A DNA stretch of 7,592 nucleotides from Methanomicrobiales archaeon (GTDB lineage: Archaea; Halobacteriota; Methanomicrobia; Methanomicrobiales; Methanoculleaceae). The DNA lies in assembly GCA_012510295.1 (NCBI GenBank), contig JAAZID010000316.1:1-7592 (forward strand), in the 5' to 3' direction. Made by a program: the position numbers and the translations under genes. The notes beneath the pieces were generated by a model. The model saw nothing but the letters and a program-made list of their open reading frames with translations. It was not told where the DNA came from and did no database searches. Shown piece by piece: positions 7,369-7,592 of the stretch; position 1 is the first letter of the stretch, and each line of letters opens with the position of its first letter.

Positions 7369-7433
7369 ATCAACGCAAATACACTCCACCGGGCAATGGA
7401 TCGTGGCCGAGAGCAAAGATTAGCGCATATACC

Positions 7434-7592
7434 CGGGCTACCTCCCCCAAAGGCCCCATGGTGATCGACCGCCATACCCGATCTCCGCTCAAACCCGATA
7501 AAGCCCCTGTGCCCGGGGAAAAATCCGGGTGGTGCTGAGCCCGGCGGTCACCTGCGGCGCAAGAGATATAAAGTACGAGGACAGAGTAAGCC
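7434..7592 (-). repeat. Right arm of the long inverted repeat, cut by the window edge
   Basis: The reverse-oriented partner of 7208-7368, separated from it by a 65-base unique spacer (7369-7433). The match continues to the last base of the window, so it probably extends beyond. Read on the minus strand it holds, from outside inward, the same 13 codons and stop as the end of the left small frame, the TATA-like box, and the GGAGATC-containing segment. A transcript crossing both arms would fold into a hairpin of about 155 base pairs. Confidence 0.95.
7565..7572 (-). promoter_or_regulatory. TATA-like box in the right arm, pointing inward
   Basis: The mirror copy of the left-arm box, GATATAAA on the plus strand and TTTATATC on the minus. 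Used together, the two boxes would drive convergent transcription across the 65-base spacer and give complementary RNAs. There is no independent sign that either is active. Confidence 0.35.

Larger units (their letters stand above)
7014..7592. other. Terminal region without a recognised gene
   Basis: From the DUF2193 upstream sites to the window edge I find no recognisable protein family, tRNA, rRNA, CRISPR repeat or transposase. The stretch holds one possible short open frame (7103-7252) and a long inverted repeat reaching the edge. All longer open frames here are low-complexity Gly/Pro/Arg readings on several strands at once, as expected by chance in G+C-rich DNA. CCGGGAGA occurs twice, near 7086 and 7118, and is probably incidental. 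Confidence 0.6.

Noticed and set aside
7201..7416. Minus-strand frame of 71 codons through the left arm
   Set aside because: It needs a TTG start with no ribosome binding site, and the right-arm copy has an in-frame TGA and no start. It is kept only as a low-interest observation on codon phase.
7325..7423. A 32-codon frame starting MGRSVTMGPLGG, preceded by GGAGATC
   Set aside because: The equivalent start in the right arm is followed by a two-base difference that shifts the frame, giving an unrelated peptide, so the frame is not conserved between the copies.

Overview
The window looks like a chromosomal piece of a methanogenic archaeon of the order Methanomicrobiales, probably near Methanoculleus. 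This is inferred from gene content and from G+C-rich, ATC/CTC-rich codon use; no rRNA is present to confirm it. Archaeal markers are a ferredoxin plus geranylgeranyl reductase pair for isoprenoid lipid saturation, an AqpM-like aquaporin, DUF2180 and DUF2193 proteins typical of methanogens, a PIP-box RNase HII, and TATA-type promoters that often lie only 25-30 bases before the start codon.

Left part (1-2934): a structured leader precedes a 2[4Fe-4S] ferredoxin, which overlaps the geranylgeranyl reductase gene by 11 bases. That operon collides tail-to-tail, with a 9-base overlap, with a single-RCK TrkA-type potassium regulator on the minus strand. trkA is divergent from rnhB (RNase HII). The two starts lie almost symmetrically about one TATA-like element. 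Middle (2995-5127): a membrane site-2 protease (M50 with PDZ) converges on aqpM, and a 28-base inverted repeat with T-tracts on both strands sits between them. Right part (5198-6925, minus): DUF2193 then DUF2180, two uncharacterised Cys-rich proteins in a tight pair reading toward aqpM.

The last 667 bases (6926-7592) contain no recognised gene but carry the most unusual structure. A ~160-base inverted repeat (about 95% identical arms, 65-base spacer) reaches the right edge of the window, so its outer end is not seen. Each arm carries the same TATA-like box pointing inward and the same 13-codon open frame plus stop. On the left this frame is the end of a possible 49-residue aromatic-rich small protein. 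The arms may be two convergent copies of a small gene with its 3' region, or a dispersed inverted-repeat element.

Functionally most of the window is housekeeping: membrane lipid saturation, ion and water balance, genome maintenance and membrane proteolysis. The candidates for something undescribed are the DUF2193-DUF2180 pair and the terminal inverted repeat.
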